Part shown: positions 46,138 to 57,253 of the stretch, in pieces
Position numbering within the stretch: the stretch's first letter is position 1
Layout: each line of letters opens with the position of its first letter
DNA from: Limonium bicolor
Taxonomy: Eukaryota > Streptophyta > Magnoliopsida > Caryophyllales > Plumbaginaceae
Assembly: GCA_023374045.1 (NCBI GenBank)
Contig: CM041781.1
Coordinates: 140,670,982-140,734,981, forward strand
Reading direction: 5' to 3'
Length of the DNA stretch: 64,000 nucleotides
Position numbers and translations under genes: made by a program
Notes under the pieces: generated by a model
Database searches by the model: none
The model's input: only the letters and a program-made list of their open reading frames with translations
What the model was told of the DNA's origin: nothing

Positions 46138-48170
46138 GAGTTTCCTTCTGTGTAAAAACTGATGAAAACATCGAAAGCAGCAAGATAGGCCAGCGCAAGC
46201 TTCAGCGATGCTTCCGTCAATTACAGGAATAGACTAAATGTGAACTTTTGAATAGCCAAACACCTTAATACGCCCTTGCCTGTTGTTTAGTCATCGAATT
46301 GTCATTTTCAACACCGAGCTCATGTGAGACCTGAAGATCCATCGACCTAACCGAAAGTCCGCAGTGCTAGTCCATAGCCCGCGAGTCCAACCCAGAAATC
46401 TCAAACCGTGTACCTCAGTTAAAACACGAGACAAAGGGAAGCAAGTAAGATGAATTTGGCAGGAAAATTGCTGTAAACGAAAGGAAACAAATCAATTAAA
46501 ATAGGACCGACAGAAGGGATAGGTCAGAACACATGAACAAGAATAGATTGACATATATACAAATCGAAACCGCATCAGTTAGACATTCATCGACAGACCT
46601 TTCTAAAAGCTCTACTTATTGCTGGAGAAGTATTTTAAGCAGAGTAAATTGAAAAAGTGTGAAAGGAAGACCGATAATCCCTCTTTGTCGAGTCCAAGCT
46701 TAAACAGAAGAACGTTAGTTTCACTTGTAAGTCTGTGTTCGTGAAGTTCCATGAATCAATCATCGCAGTACATGAAAACTCGCGCATGAGACGGGAAGAG
46801 AACAAGGAACGGATTGAAGTCCATTGCAGTATACGAACAACAAAAATAAGGATACTCGAAGAGAAAACACCTTAATCCAATGGTTATGGGGGTTTCGAGG
46901 TCGCCGATGTGTGCAAAACGACGGTAGTGCTTTCGGTTGGAACAGAGCCGTGTTTTGGCCGATGAGAAGTGAAGAAGGTAAGGTGGTGCTCTGATTGTGT
47001 TGGGTACTGGGGATAGACGATGAAGAGGGTCTCCCTTCGTGAAAGAAGAGAGGATGCAGTGTTGTTTCGGTTGCAAAATACCGACGTGCTGAGATGAAGC
47101 AGGCGTAGAGCGTTTGCTCCTTGCTCGTCGGTTTGGATGGGCAAGATTACCGTGTTGAACAGAGATGAAGAGAGGGTAGAGCATCCTTGTTCCTTGTTCG
47201 CAGACACGACAAATGGATGTGTAAAGTTGTATCCCGTCTGTGAAGAGTGGTAACGCAGAGGTTGTATGTTCCCGACGCCAGCTGGGTTGTTGAGCATGAA
47301 GAGAGGAGCACTTATGCTCTTGTTTGCCAATGGGTAGCAAAACACCGTGAGTAAAGAGAATGGAAGGAGCGCAACAGAGAATGAACCGTGGAGCATGTAT
47401 GTTCTAGTTTGAGTCGGTGAAGATAATGAAGAGGGCGAGAGTATGTATGTCTCTGGCTCTGCATCTGGGTTTGCAAAATTACTCAGAATGAGGAAATGAA
47501 GTAAGCGTGAGCATCGGTGCTCTTGTTCACCCGTCGGTTTGCAAATTACCGACAATGAAGTGGATGATTCGGGGCGGAGCATGTATTTCCTTGTTCGCCG
47601 AGTTGCAAAACTTTCGAAGCGAAGGGAATGATCGAAGAAACATGAACAGATAGATTGAGAATCCAAAAAAATGGGATTGGGATTTTTCTTTTTTTGCTCT
47701 CGGTTGGTTTCTCCTGTTTTCGGGTTCGAGCTCCAGGGGGAGAAGAGGATTTGAAGAGTGTGAGAATGAGGACGACTGATGTCGGGGGAAAGAAGGTGGT
47801 GTTTGTTTCTGGAGTAAAAGAAATCGAGCGATGCCCAGGGGAGAAGGCGAGAATGGCTTGGATTGAAAGGGTGGAGGAAGGTTGAAGCGGAAGTTTTCTG
47901 GGTATTTTTGCTTCTCGGTTTTTCGATTCCCAGGCGTAGGTCGAGGTGATTCACGATGGGGATGGAGGTAATTTTTGCGGTCGATTCCCTGTCTTCAAGG
48001 ATGAAGGCCGATGGGTTTTTCTGTGTTGAAGAAGATCGAGGGTCATCTTGAGGAGCGTGGTGAAGAAGGAACAAAATCGAGAGAGTGTTGGGGGGGAGTA
48101 ATTGGTTCTTTCGAAAAATGAAGCCCCATACTGCATTGTCCAGGCGTGGGGTGCGTCTTGGGGAAGAACG
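46138..48170. other. Right part of TAT-like solo LTR, no gene
   Basis: A 441-codon open frame lies on the minus strand (48209-46884). It is rich in Ser, Thr, Pro, His and Arg, has no recognisable domain and starts inside a tandem duplication. It is judged non-coding LTR sequence. Confidence 0.55.
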
Positions 48171-48388
48171 ACAGAGTAAGGAGTATGGGGTTATTAATGG
48201 AGTTCGCAACCTTCCAAGTAGACCGACATAAACACCCGCAAAAATGAGTTCTGCTTCTATTCAGATTCGAACTCAGTACGACAGAGTAAGGAGTATGGGG
48301 TTATTAATGGAGTTCGCAACCTTCCAAGTAGACCGACATAAACAACCGCAAAATGAGTTCTGCTTCTATTCAGATTCAAACTCAGTAC
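48171..48388 (+). repeat. Tandem duplication, 110-bp period
   Basis: ACAGAGTAAGGAGTATGGGG begins at 48171 and again at 48281. The two copies run to CTCAGTAC with only a few differences (CACCCGCAAAAATG versus CAACCGCAAAATG). Confidence 0.9.
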
Positions 48389-49360
48389 TCCCCACACCCT
48401 CTATGTGCACTTAACCAGTTACGCTATGTCGGATTTTATTATGTTCATGTGAGAAATAATACAAGATCCCTAATTTCAACTGGATAACTCCTCTAAAAAT
48501 GCTACGAGTTTAAAAGAAAGTATACAAGGAAAAGAGAAGACTAGTCTAATGGCATGAAATTATGGAATGCAATTAAAAATAAGACCCAAAATGTAATGAG
48601 ATATAAAATAAAAGGAAAGCGTAAGTACATGAAATAATAAAAATCAATGTGCGTAATGAAGATAAAACACTCAAAATAAATGGAAAATAATAGTAATAAA
48701 AGGACACATGAAATAATAAAAATAGAGACGATAAAACGGAAAAAAACCAAAAGGAAGTAACGAATAATAATAAGATAAGTAAAATAAAACAAAATGAATG
48801 GGTTTAAAACCGGATTATTGTTTGAAAATTCATTTTTGGAGAGTCGTGTTTTTATGAAATGCTTTGAAAAGGGTTAAAAAATGACGGTTTCGTTATGGCA
48901 CGCACGCTAATATATTTTGAGAAAGAAAGGCGACGACCCCTCTTATTATTTCGAAATTTGCTTTATGGGGTGAGAATTTTTGGTGTCTACACAAGGTAGC
49001 ATACGGGGCATGAGAAAATCATACCGTTCACCATCGTACTCGGACTCCGATTCTCCTTCGAGGTTCAACTATTCGAGTCCTATAACATATACGGAATTGG
49101 ACGGTTAATTATCTATTATTAGCCTAACCCGTTCTTTCATTAATGTTTCCAAGCTATCATTACTAATCTTTTACACTTCATTCTTATTCACTAAAACTCA
49201 TTTACTTCTTATGTTTCTCAAGTTTATTTTCTTACTTATATGTACATCCCTTACCATCATTACTCTAATACTAATGCCACATATGTATGTCCATGTATAC
49301 ATATATATATATTTTTCTTTTTCTTTTTTTTTTTTTGGACCCAACCAACCCATGTGTTAC

Positions 49361-49606
49361 CCGACCGACCCAAACCCCTCTGGGTCGGTAGAAGTCAGAA
49401 AGAAATCGATCTTGGAATCCATCTCAACCGACCCACGACCGACCCATCCTCCTAGGTCGGTCGAAGTCAGAAACTTCGAGTTTGAAAAAATTCTTGCCCA
49501 ACCGACTCACCCGTCTGGGTCGGTCGAAGTCAAAAGGTTTACGTTCCAGTGCTTTTAGTCCGACCGACCCACGACCGACTCAACCCTCTGGGTCGGTCGA
49601 GGTCAG
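49361..49606 (-). repeat. Tandem hairpin array in chromovirus LTR
   Basis: Four units of about 60 to 70 bp carry CCGACCGACCC...GGGTCGGTCG inverted repeats separated by AAGTCAGAA-type linkers. Position within the LTR and unit size correspond to the LARD array, although the core sequence has diverged. Confidence 0.82.
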
Positions 49607-50379
49607 AATTGCCCTATTGAATTTGTTTCAACTTCATTCTTCTACCCATTTCTTCCTCAATCTTCCTACATGTATTCTAACATGTTTTAGTACTAATTAG
49701 ACCCTCTAAACTACCTTGGTTCATTCCTTAAACTTATCACTACATCCTTAGTCTCCTTACACAATTTTTCCACTCTTATTTTCTAGAAACTTATGCTATA
49801 GATTTTGTTTCTCCTATGCTACAGATTTTAACTCTAACCTCCACCCTCCAATACTCCCTCAACTAATACCATTTCTAGCATTCAAAATGCATTCTCTTCC
49901 ACCCTAGTTCTTCCCACTACTTAACTTTCTCTCAAATATGTTTTCAAAATGGTAAACTACTCACATTACACACCATGACACACCTAGTTACATCCTCTAA
50001 AACACTTAAGTCTACTAATTTCTAGACAAATTTTGACAGAGGTTCCCTACACTTCTAAGCATTCTCACCACACCATTTAGTCCATACAATTCAGTTTTAC
50101 ACCCCTGTTTATCCAAGACAATAACAACACTTAAATAGTTCAATCTTTACTCAATATTTTTCCTGCACAACATCATCTATTTTCTTAAGGCTTTTACAAG
50201 ATTTTAACCATCATTCAAAAGCTCCAAAACAATCTAGTTCCCTTCCTCATTACACTACCACCTAACTACTACTCAAAGCCATATACATTACTCATTTCAA
50301 GTATTTAAAATCTGTTACAATAAAGCATACAAAACTAGCTCAAGGTAAGAGCAATTACCTTGTGTTTCTAGTTTTTCCT

Positions 50380-50455
50380 TTCTTTCTTCCTTTCTCTTCT
50401 CTTCTTTCTTCTTTCTTCTTCTTCTTTCTTCTTTCTTTCCTTCTTTCTTGTTTCT
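50380..50455 (+). repeat. CTT/CTTT-rich low-complexity tract
   Basis: An interrupted (CTTT/CTT)n run in the chromovirus LTR. The LARD LTR has the complementary GGGAAGAAAGGAAGG tract at the equivalent place (about 11905), so it is an expanded ancestral purine tract. Confidence 0.75.
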
Positions 50456-50779
50456 TGTTTACCCCAAAAAAACCGATAATGCTACAACCACCATACATGC
50501 CAATACTAGTTTAGAAACCCATCCTTAAACTAACCTAGCCTTAATACATGTTAAGGTTTATAAGGGGTATTTACCTTGTGTTCCTTAGTGGGATTTTGGG
50601 ACAGCAAAGAGGCAAGGTTTCCAGCTCCCAAAATGCACCCAAAACCGGCTGGAACATGGGAGAAACAAGGGCTCAACTTTGAATATTCGTTTTGCAAAAA
50701 GGAGCTAGAAAAAGATGGATTTTTAAGACTCTTTTTACCTCAAAACAACAAGGAGATCACTACAAGAAAAAAGCATTTT

Positions 50780-51190
50780 ACTGACACAAAAAAAGTGTCA
50801 GTAAAACCCAAAAAAGTGTCAGTATAGGGTGTATCGGGATTTACCGACACCCAAAAATAAAGTCGGTGGTACCATAGTTACTATAGGGTTTTACTGACAC
50901 AAAAACTAAATGCCGGTGAAAGGTATAGAGCTATACTGACACTTTTTTTTGTGTCAGTTTACCCTATACTGACATATGTTTATGTGTCAGTTGACTCTAT
51001 ACTGACTCTTATATATGTGTCAGTGAACACTAATTCAACAGCTAAATAGGTGTTTCGAATGAGGCTATACTGACACTCTTTGTCTGTCAGTAAAAACGGT
51101 TTACTGACTCTTTTTTTGTGTCCCTATAGCCTATTTACAGACAAATTAACCAGTATTTTAGTGACACAAACAAGTGTCAGTATAGACTAT
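50780..51190. repeat. CACTA subterminal repeats, left
   Basis: About a dozen copies of the 8 to 12-bp word TGACAC or GTGTCAGT in both orientations, several paired head-to-head as GACACAAAAAAAGTGTC-like palindromes. A counterpart set lies at 55740-56010. Confidence 0.85.
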
Positions 51191-52474
51191 ATTGTTGAAA
51201 CATTGTATTCATCATATGAAAGATCTTGTGATCAAATAGTGAGAACTGAAATGTTTCTATTAACTCATCAATTCACCAACATCATAGTTTTGATATCATC
51301 ACTACTTCCAAGCACTTAAAAGTATCAAAATGTACTTGGAACTTTCACAAAAGGGGATAGAATTTGGTTTCATGTATGTTTTCTAACATACCACAAAACC
51401 CATAGTTTTAAAGTACTACACACTACATAGTTGCTGGCAAAAGTTTGTAACAAAGTACATTCTCTTTAAATCTTTTCACTCTTGCTTCCTTTTCAACCCA
51501 CAAATTCATGCATGTGATGAACCTGCAATTAGCAAAAAAACTCAATATTAAAACCTCTCCAACCACATATTAATGCAATAACAAACTAGAGATGAAATTC
51601 TGGATGGAATACAACCCATACATAAGCAGAAAAAGAAAGTTTCTATCAAGTTGTTGGGTTATTCTGTTGGGAAGACATGACATAAAATATTATTATCTTC
51701 TAGAAGGTTTTTGACAATATCAATGACTAATGCAAGGTGTTTCTGTTGGGCGTTACATAACGCTTCCTAACTAGTATCTGCAACTGCAGCCAACCATGAA
51801 GAGTCGATGATGACTTTCAAAAGTGTGATGAGAAAACATGTAGTAGTATAAATAATCAGGTCAAACATGAACGCACAGCTTATAAAAATGGCCTACACAT
51901 GACTCCAGCTCTCTGCAATGATAAAATTACAAAAGTAGTCTTAATCTAGCTAGAATTAGCTAAGAAATTGGGTTGGTCAAATCTTTTTGGTAACTGATGC
52001 GTGATTGCTCGTCTTTTATGCTTTAAAGATCAATTGTTTCATTTAGTGCATCAGTGCAAGCAATATGCAACGTCCATATCTACTTTTATTATGACATTCA
52101 CATCATCTTATCCAGTAACAAGTTGAATCCTATACTATATGGTAATTCTGAATGTTTCATTCAAGACATACTTACTTTCCACGGTGCCCAAAAATCCACA
52201 CAGAACCACATAGAAGGTGAAGACCAATCCATTCAGGACAAGCATAGCTAGCTAGTAATGTAGTTCAAGTAAAAAACTCAACAACACCACATATAGAAGG
52301 TGAAGATCACAACATAAAACCACACATATTTTGTACATGCAGAACTCAAAGTAACATCCCTACCAACCACATGCATATATTTTGTACACTCAGAACTAAC
52401 ATACAAATAACTCAAAGCAAAACAAATAAGAAACTTAATAAGTACAGTAAAAATACTAAAATTAATTTCTAACC

Positions 52475-54656
52475 TTGCCCACAATGTCCTTGTCCATGTG
52501 CAACTTCATTTTCACTGGATGATTGATTTATGCCACTGACAAGATCATGTGGAACCTAAATTCAAAAACTTAATCAGACTACTAATACTACTATTACAGC
52601 TTACAAAATCAATGTACATACAACACTAGTAACTGAACGAAACACAAATACCTGAACTCGGGAATGAAAGGCATAATGAGGAAAATACTACTAATACTAC
52701 AACTTAATCAGACTACTAACTTTAACTTTCTGCAGTGATAAAACAGGGACATTGACTTCAAACAAATTGACAGTGGATAAATCATTGGTGGAAGTAACAC
52801 TAGCACTGTAAGACACACAGAAAACAGATCTAAATTTGTTTTCTCTGTATATGTACAACACAAGCATTCAGTATTCAAGCTGAATAACAAAAAAAATCCA
52901 TTAATCAAAAGAAAGACACATGGTGAGAATGTTACCTGCAGGTTAAGGTTGTTGACAATACACGATAGATTTGCTTCTGGTAGATGGGACTTTAGAGAAT
53001 TCACAACACTGACCAGCAACCCTTGTGTTTGAGCCAATGCCCCTTGAGTTTGAGCGAGAGTATCTTTAAGTTCTTCAACTGTAGATTTCAATGCTTGTGT
53101 TTCTTCCGAAGATGCACCAACATTTGTCTTCACAGTTGGAATTCTTCCGATGCATCGGATGTAACCTCTCTTTTTGGGTCCTTTGACTTTAGAAAACTCG
53201 TCATTTGTCCAATCCTTAACCCCCACTGATCCACTTGAATTGCTAGAATGCTCCATGTGCAATTTCAAATTTTCCTAACAGTTAACTATATTAGAAAAAC
53301 AACCAAAATAAAGAATGATTGAATTCAAAAACAAAAAATTCAAAATCATACCATGACTTCAGCAGCTTTTGCATTTACAACATGCCCATTTTTTTTGTAC
53401 GACTCTTCATATACATTTGAGTACGTGAAGGAGGGACACCATTATTTTTTTTCCTCTGCAGTAAAATTCATTGATAGATAGATATATAGTTAGTTAATGG
53501 AAAACAGATCATCGGGGAGCTAAAAGGACAGATAGGATTATAACAGAAAACATTTTACATCAAATCATATTATATTAGCAGACTAAGAGGAAATTGAGCA
53601 TTAGTAGTTCTAGTCTACACACGCCAATGTCATGATCATGAGTTCTAGGATATGAAGGAAAAAAAACAGAGGACCATTGACTTGATTTTGTCTGTAGTTA
53701 GCAGACACTCAACTCAATTAGGCAACAGCATCCATCACTTCTCAGGAGGGAGATCATCATAACACATGTTATGATATCTTCAAAACTCAAAATATAAGTC
53801 AATAGTAGTAGCTAAGTAGTTCAGTTAATTCAATTCACATAAAAAGCTAAGTTTTTCAGCTTTGAATAAAATCTATATGTAATGCATGCCGATAGATAAA
53901 AGATTAACCTTACATACCTCCTCATCCCTAATTCTTGCAAAAGATTTGGTCCCAGTGCAATGAGGCTCTTCCAATTTGTTACGGCTGTTTTGCTTTTGTT
54001 GACAAAGTTTCTACACATTCTATGATAGAAACAACACAAGTAACTAAATGTCAAATGAAAAGTGTATAATAGATAAATGTAGATGTGTTTGCTGTAAACA
54101 TTACCTGATAATCTGGGTTGACCCAACACCTTGCAAGATCCTTCAGTTGATCTTTATTAACTCTTCTGTCCGTCACCTTTGCTAGAATTTCATCAACAGT
54201 GTTACTGGAATCAAAATAGCATGATTTCAACTCATGTTTCCAGGATTTCCACTTTTTTCCCAAGTCAGCAATAACCCACTTTTTAGTAGCTGGTGTTTCT
54301 GGGTCGAATGAAAATTTCTCCTACAAAAGAGATAGGTATTACAAATACAAAACATAAGGATTATTTTAAATTTTAAAATTGTTGAAGAAAATTACCTTCA
54401 CAATGCTCCAAAGATCATCTTTTATTCCTCGTGGAACCTTTCTCCAATCAAAGAAGTTGATAGGCACATGTTGGGGCATTTTCACAAGTGTCCCAAGAAA
54501 TCTTGTTAACATACATGCTTCGTCTCCAATTGGCAGCCCAAATTCATTTAGTTTAGCATCAACCCACTGCCCACTTTCTAAGTTCCACACATCATCCATT
54601 CGAGTAGGACCTCTAACCTTCTGTCGATCAATCCAAGAAGAAAGACCTGACCCCAT
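52475..54656 (-). CDS. TNPA-like Transposase_24 gene of the CACTA element
   Basis: Exons on the minus strand with GT-AG borders include 54656-54396, 54320-54105 and 54019-53918, then further exons around 53450-53350, 53278-52936 and 52560-52480. Exon 1 reads RGPTRMDDVWNLESGQWV and ends DDLWSIVK. Exon 2 holds GKKWKSWKHELK. Exon 3 holds PHCTGTKSFARIRDEE, a motif typical of Transposase_24 (Ptta/En/Spm). The next exon has KKNGHVVNAKAAEVM. The last large exon has KKRGYIRCIGRIPT and a heptad-rich segment (about 53110-52990), probably a coiled coil. TNPA-type proteins bind the subterminal repeats and assist TNPD. The first exon start and 3' end are uncertain. No clear break was seen in exons 1 to 3. 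Confidence 0.68.
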
Positions 54657-56810
54657 ATAATTGAAGGCTTCTTCAAGCTAGTAGTTAATACTTATAGACA
54701 CTTTTACCAGATATGAAGGCGACAAATAACATGAACAACTCTTCTCTTACACAAGTAGATGATCAAGATCATAACACATCATGTTTTATTTTATTTTTAC
54801 CAGTACAATGCTTCAACTTTGTCATTATCTATGTACATTTGTTCTGCAGAAGAAAAGACTGCAACAAGCGTACATGTGTATACTTATGGTGGAAAAAAAG
54901 TTTCTTACTTAGCTACCACATACTACTATAATGTTAGATGGTGATACTAAATTATCAATCACATTGCATAACATGACATTCATGTCAGTATAGTAGCAGA
55001 TCTACAGAGAGGCGAGCATGTGTTTTGTTCCAAAGAGGTCGATCACTTTTCTTGTATTGCCATGTGTTGACAGTGCGTGTACATATAAGGGTTTGGTATC
55101 CATCACTTGAAGTTATCTCATACAAATCCAAAAGGATTCAATCGTATAGCTGCAGCAGCAACTAAACAAAATCTATTGCTCAGACTAAACAAAATACCAG
55201 TAACGAATCTCAAACTAAACAAACCAGATAAACAATGCACTGTAAAATTTAATCGGAAATCAAGAGGAACACAAACATAAAAAAAAAAGTTCCTCTTCCT
55301 GCATTTTAATTGCACTAAATCTCACAGATACGCATCTCAGAGAACGGAAAAAAAATCTGTCAACGAAGGGAGGAACTAAGAGACATACAGCGGAGAAGAT
55401 TAATTACTAACCTGGATTTGGATTGAATCTCTGTTGGCTACTGGCCTATATTCTCCTCAAGCCTAAATAAAGAAAATCAACGAAGAGACAGTCAGCCAGT
55501 ATTTCTAGGGTTAACTTTTCAACATTTGTTGAGAACGTCAAAAACCGAGGAATTTAGAATGGGAAAAACAGAGAAAGGAGAAGGTAAACAGCCATGGGAG
55601 TGTGTGGGGGGGTGGAAGAATGAAGAACCTGCGCAGCACAAAGCCGATGCGTAGAACTGGAAGAAGGTGATGGTATAACTGGAAGAAGACGCGATGCGCG
55701 TCTGGAGTGTTGATTTTGAAAAGTTAATAGTGTCTGTAGGGTTTATTTAAAATGAAATGTAAAACAAAATAGTTTTTACTGACTTATTTTAAAAAGTTAT
55801 TAGTTGTAATCGTATATATACAGTGACTTATATTTTTATATGTCAGTAAAGTTAAATTTGGTATTGATTTTGAGTTAGGAAAAATAGATATATATTGACA
55901 CTTATATAGGAATGTGAGTAAAAGTTAATAGTGTTTTACAGTATAAACTATTTATACTGACACTTAAAAGTATGTCACAAAAAATGTGTGTCACTATAAT
56001 ACAGTTTTCCTGTAGTGGATGAAAGAGCTCCAAATGGTAGTCTTCAAGCTCCAAAATGAGCTACAGCCATGGTGATGAAGTGTGAGCTTTTCGATTTTTG
56101 AAAGGAGGAAGATGATCTCCTTGGCAAGGGGGATCCAATGGTGCAGTTTTTGTAAGATTTGGACAAGGTTTGAGTCTTGAACAAGAGGGGGGAAGGAAGG
56201 TGCTGTGTGAGAGTTTCAAGCTTCCATGGTTGTCGAGAGGGAGGAGGGAAATTTCAGAAGAAGGAAGGAGGGGATACGGTGAGAGAAGAGAATAAGGAGG
56301 AGAGAGAGTGCCACTCACCCTTTTATACTTTTTTACTTTATTTGTTTGTCTTTTAGCAAATAAGGAAAGAATTGAGGGAGTGAGAGGAGGGAAAATCGGC
56401 ACCCACATCCCACACTCACAAAATATGATTTTTATTTACAAATGGGACATGTTAGTTTAGCTTATTTACACTTATCACCCCACAACTTCTAGTTTTTACA
56501 TTACTCACTAGCCGGAATCCGTTTTCCAGAATTTTCTCGTTTAATTAATTTTAATGGTTCTAGACCTTCGCTAATGTCTAATTATAGACATTTGATTGAC
56601 TAAAATTATTACGGGTTTATTTAACCCGCTTAAAGTCGCGTTTTCCCGGTTTCCTCGAAAAACCCACTTTAAGGCACGTTTGTGTTTTTAATCCGTTTTA
56701 AGGATCCGTTTTCTTTGGGATTTGTTACCTCATGTTTATTTAGGCATAATCAATCCTCTAAGATCTTAATTAGCCTAGTTAATCACTATTTTTAATTTCG
56801 GGGTATTTCA

Positions 56811-56826
56811 ATCTACCCCCCTTAAG
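56811..56826 (-). other. Chromovirus polypurine tract
   Basis: The minus strand reads TTAAGGGGGGTAGAT directly before the LTR start TGAAATACCCC, as in the LARD. Confidence 0.88.
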
Positions 56827-57253
56827 GAACGTTGCCCTCAAAGTTGCTCAAGGTTTGCGGTTTACTATTTCTACTCATTTGGCAAACCAATTGCCACAAT
56901 GTACTTTACTACCACCTTACTAGGTGTTCACTTCCTCTACATTACAAGCACTACACAATTACCATGTATACCATACACAGTACCAATCCACAGCACAATA
57001 CAACTCATACTACCAATTGTGTCATATACCGTACAACACAAATGCATTATACACATACCTTACACATTGTACAACATACCGAGCACTACACTGTGCCAAA
57101 CGAAATACAATTAGCACTACATGTGCCAACAAAATGTACTACAATACATACATACTATGCAATGCTATCCCGAAGCAATGCAAAACAAAATGGCTCTACC
57201 CCCCTTTAAAGGGGTACGCCCCGTACCCTCCATACTCTACGGATACTAGACAG
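56827..57253 (-). other. Chromovirus 3' untranslated region
   Basis: Lies between the pol stop codon and the purine tract. On the plus strand it is rich in TACAC/CACAT words. Overlapping open frames at 56832-57268 are Thr/Tyr/His-rich and antisense, and show no domain. Confidence 0.6.

Larger units (their letters stand above)
28385..48991. mobile_element. TAT-like solo LTR (net 6.36 kb) with nested elements
   Basis: Ends are TGTGGAGGG...GGTGTCTACA, with target duplication CAAGG at 28380-28384 and 48992-48996. Removing the nested copia element leaves 3508 + 2854 bp. No second copy of either end, no primer site and no coding domain was seen, so it reads as one recombined LTR. The word AGTCGCCACCTAGTTTGACC (near 28613) resembles AGTCGCCACCTAATTTTAACC in the gag-only element LTR, linking it to TAT-type LTRs; by that comparison it would lie on the minus strand. 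Alternative: a complete non-autonomous element with unrecognised internal structure. Confidence 0.72.
50758..56017 (-). mobile_element. CACTA (En/Spm) DNA transposon, non-autonomous, complete ends
   Basis: Ends are CACTACAAGAAAAA at 50758 and TTTTCCTGTAGTG at 56017, the CACTA terminal inverted repeats. The 3-bp target duplication GAT is at 50755-50757 and 56018-56020. Subterminal regions (50780-51190 and 55740-56010) hold many ACTGACAC/GTGTCAGT repeats, as expected for transposase-binding sites. The 5.26-kb element carries only a TNPA-like gene on the minus strand. No TNPD-type transposase (Transposase_21) was seen, so it would depend on a full-length relative. It interrupts the chromovirus LTR. 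Confidence 0.93.
27078..56810 (-). repeat. Chromovirus 3' LTR, split by two nested insertions
   Basis: True LTR segments are 27078-28384, 48997-50757 and 56021-56810. On the minus strand it begins TGAAATACCCCGAAATT and ends GGGGTGTTACA. Segments align piecewise with the LARD LTR, for example the CCACAACTTCT word near 56482, the GATTTTTGAAA word near 56096 and the CTAACAAGG/GTTAGTC end region near 27180. Deleting the nested elements with one copy of CAAGG and of GAT restores collinearity with the LARD LTR. Confidence 0.9.

Noticed and set aside
46884..48209. 441-codon open frame on the minus strand
   Set aside because: No domain recognised, composition is Ser/Thr/Pro/His-rich, it lies wholly within a solo LTR and starts inside a tandem duplication. 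Likely chance.
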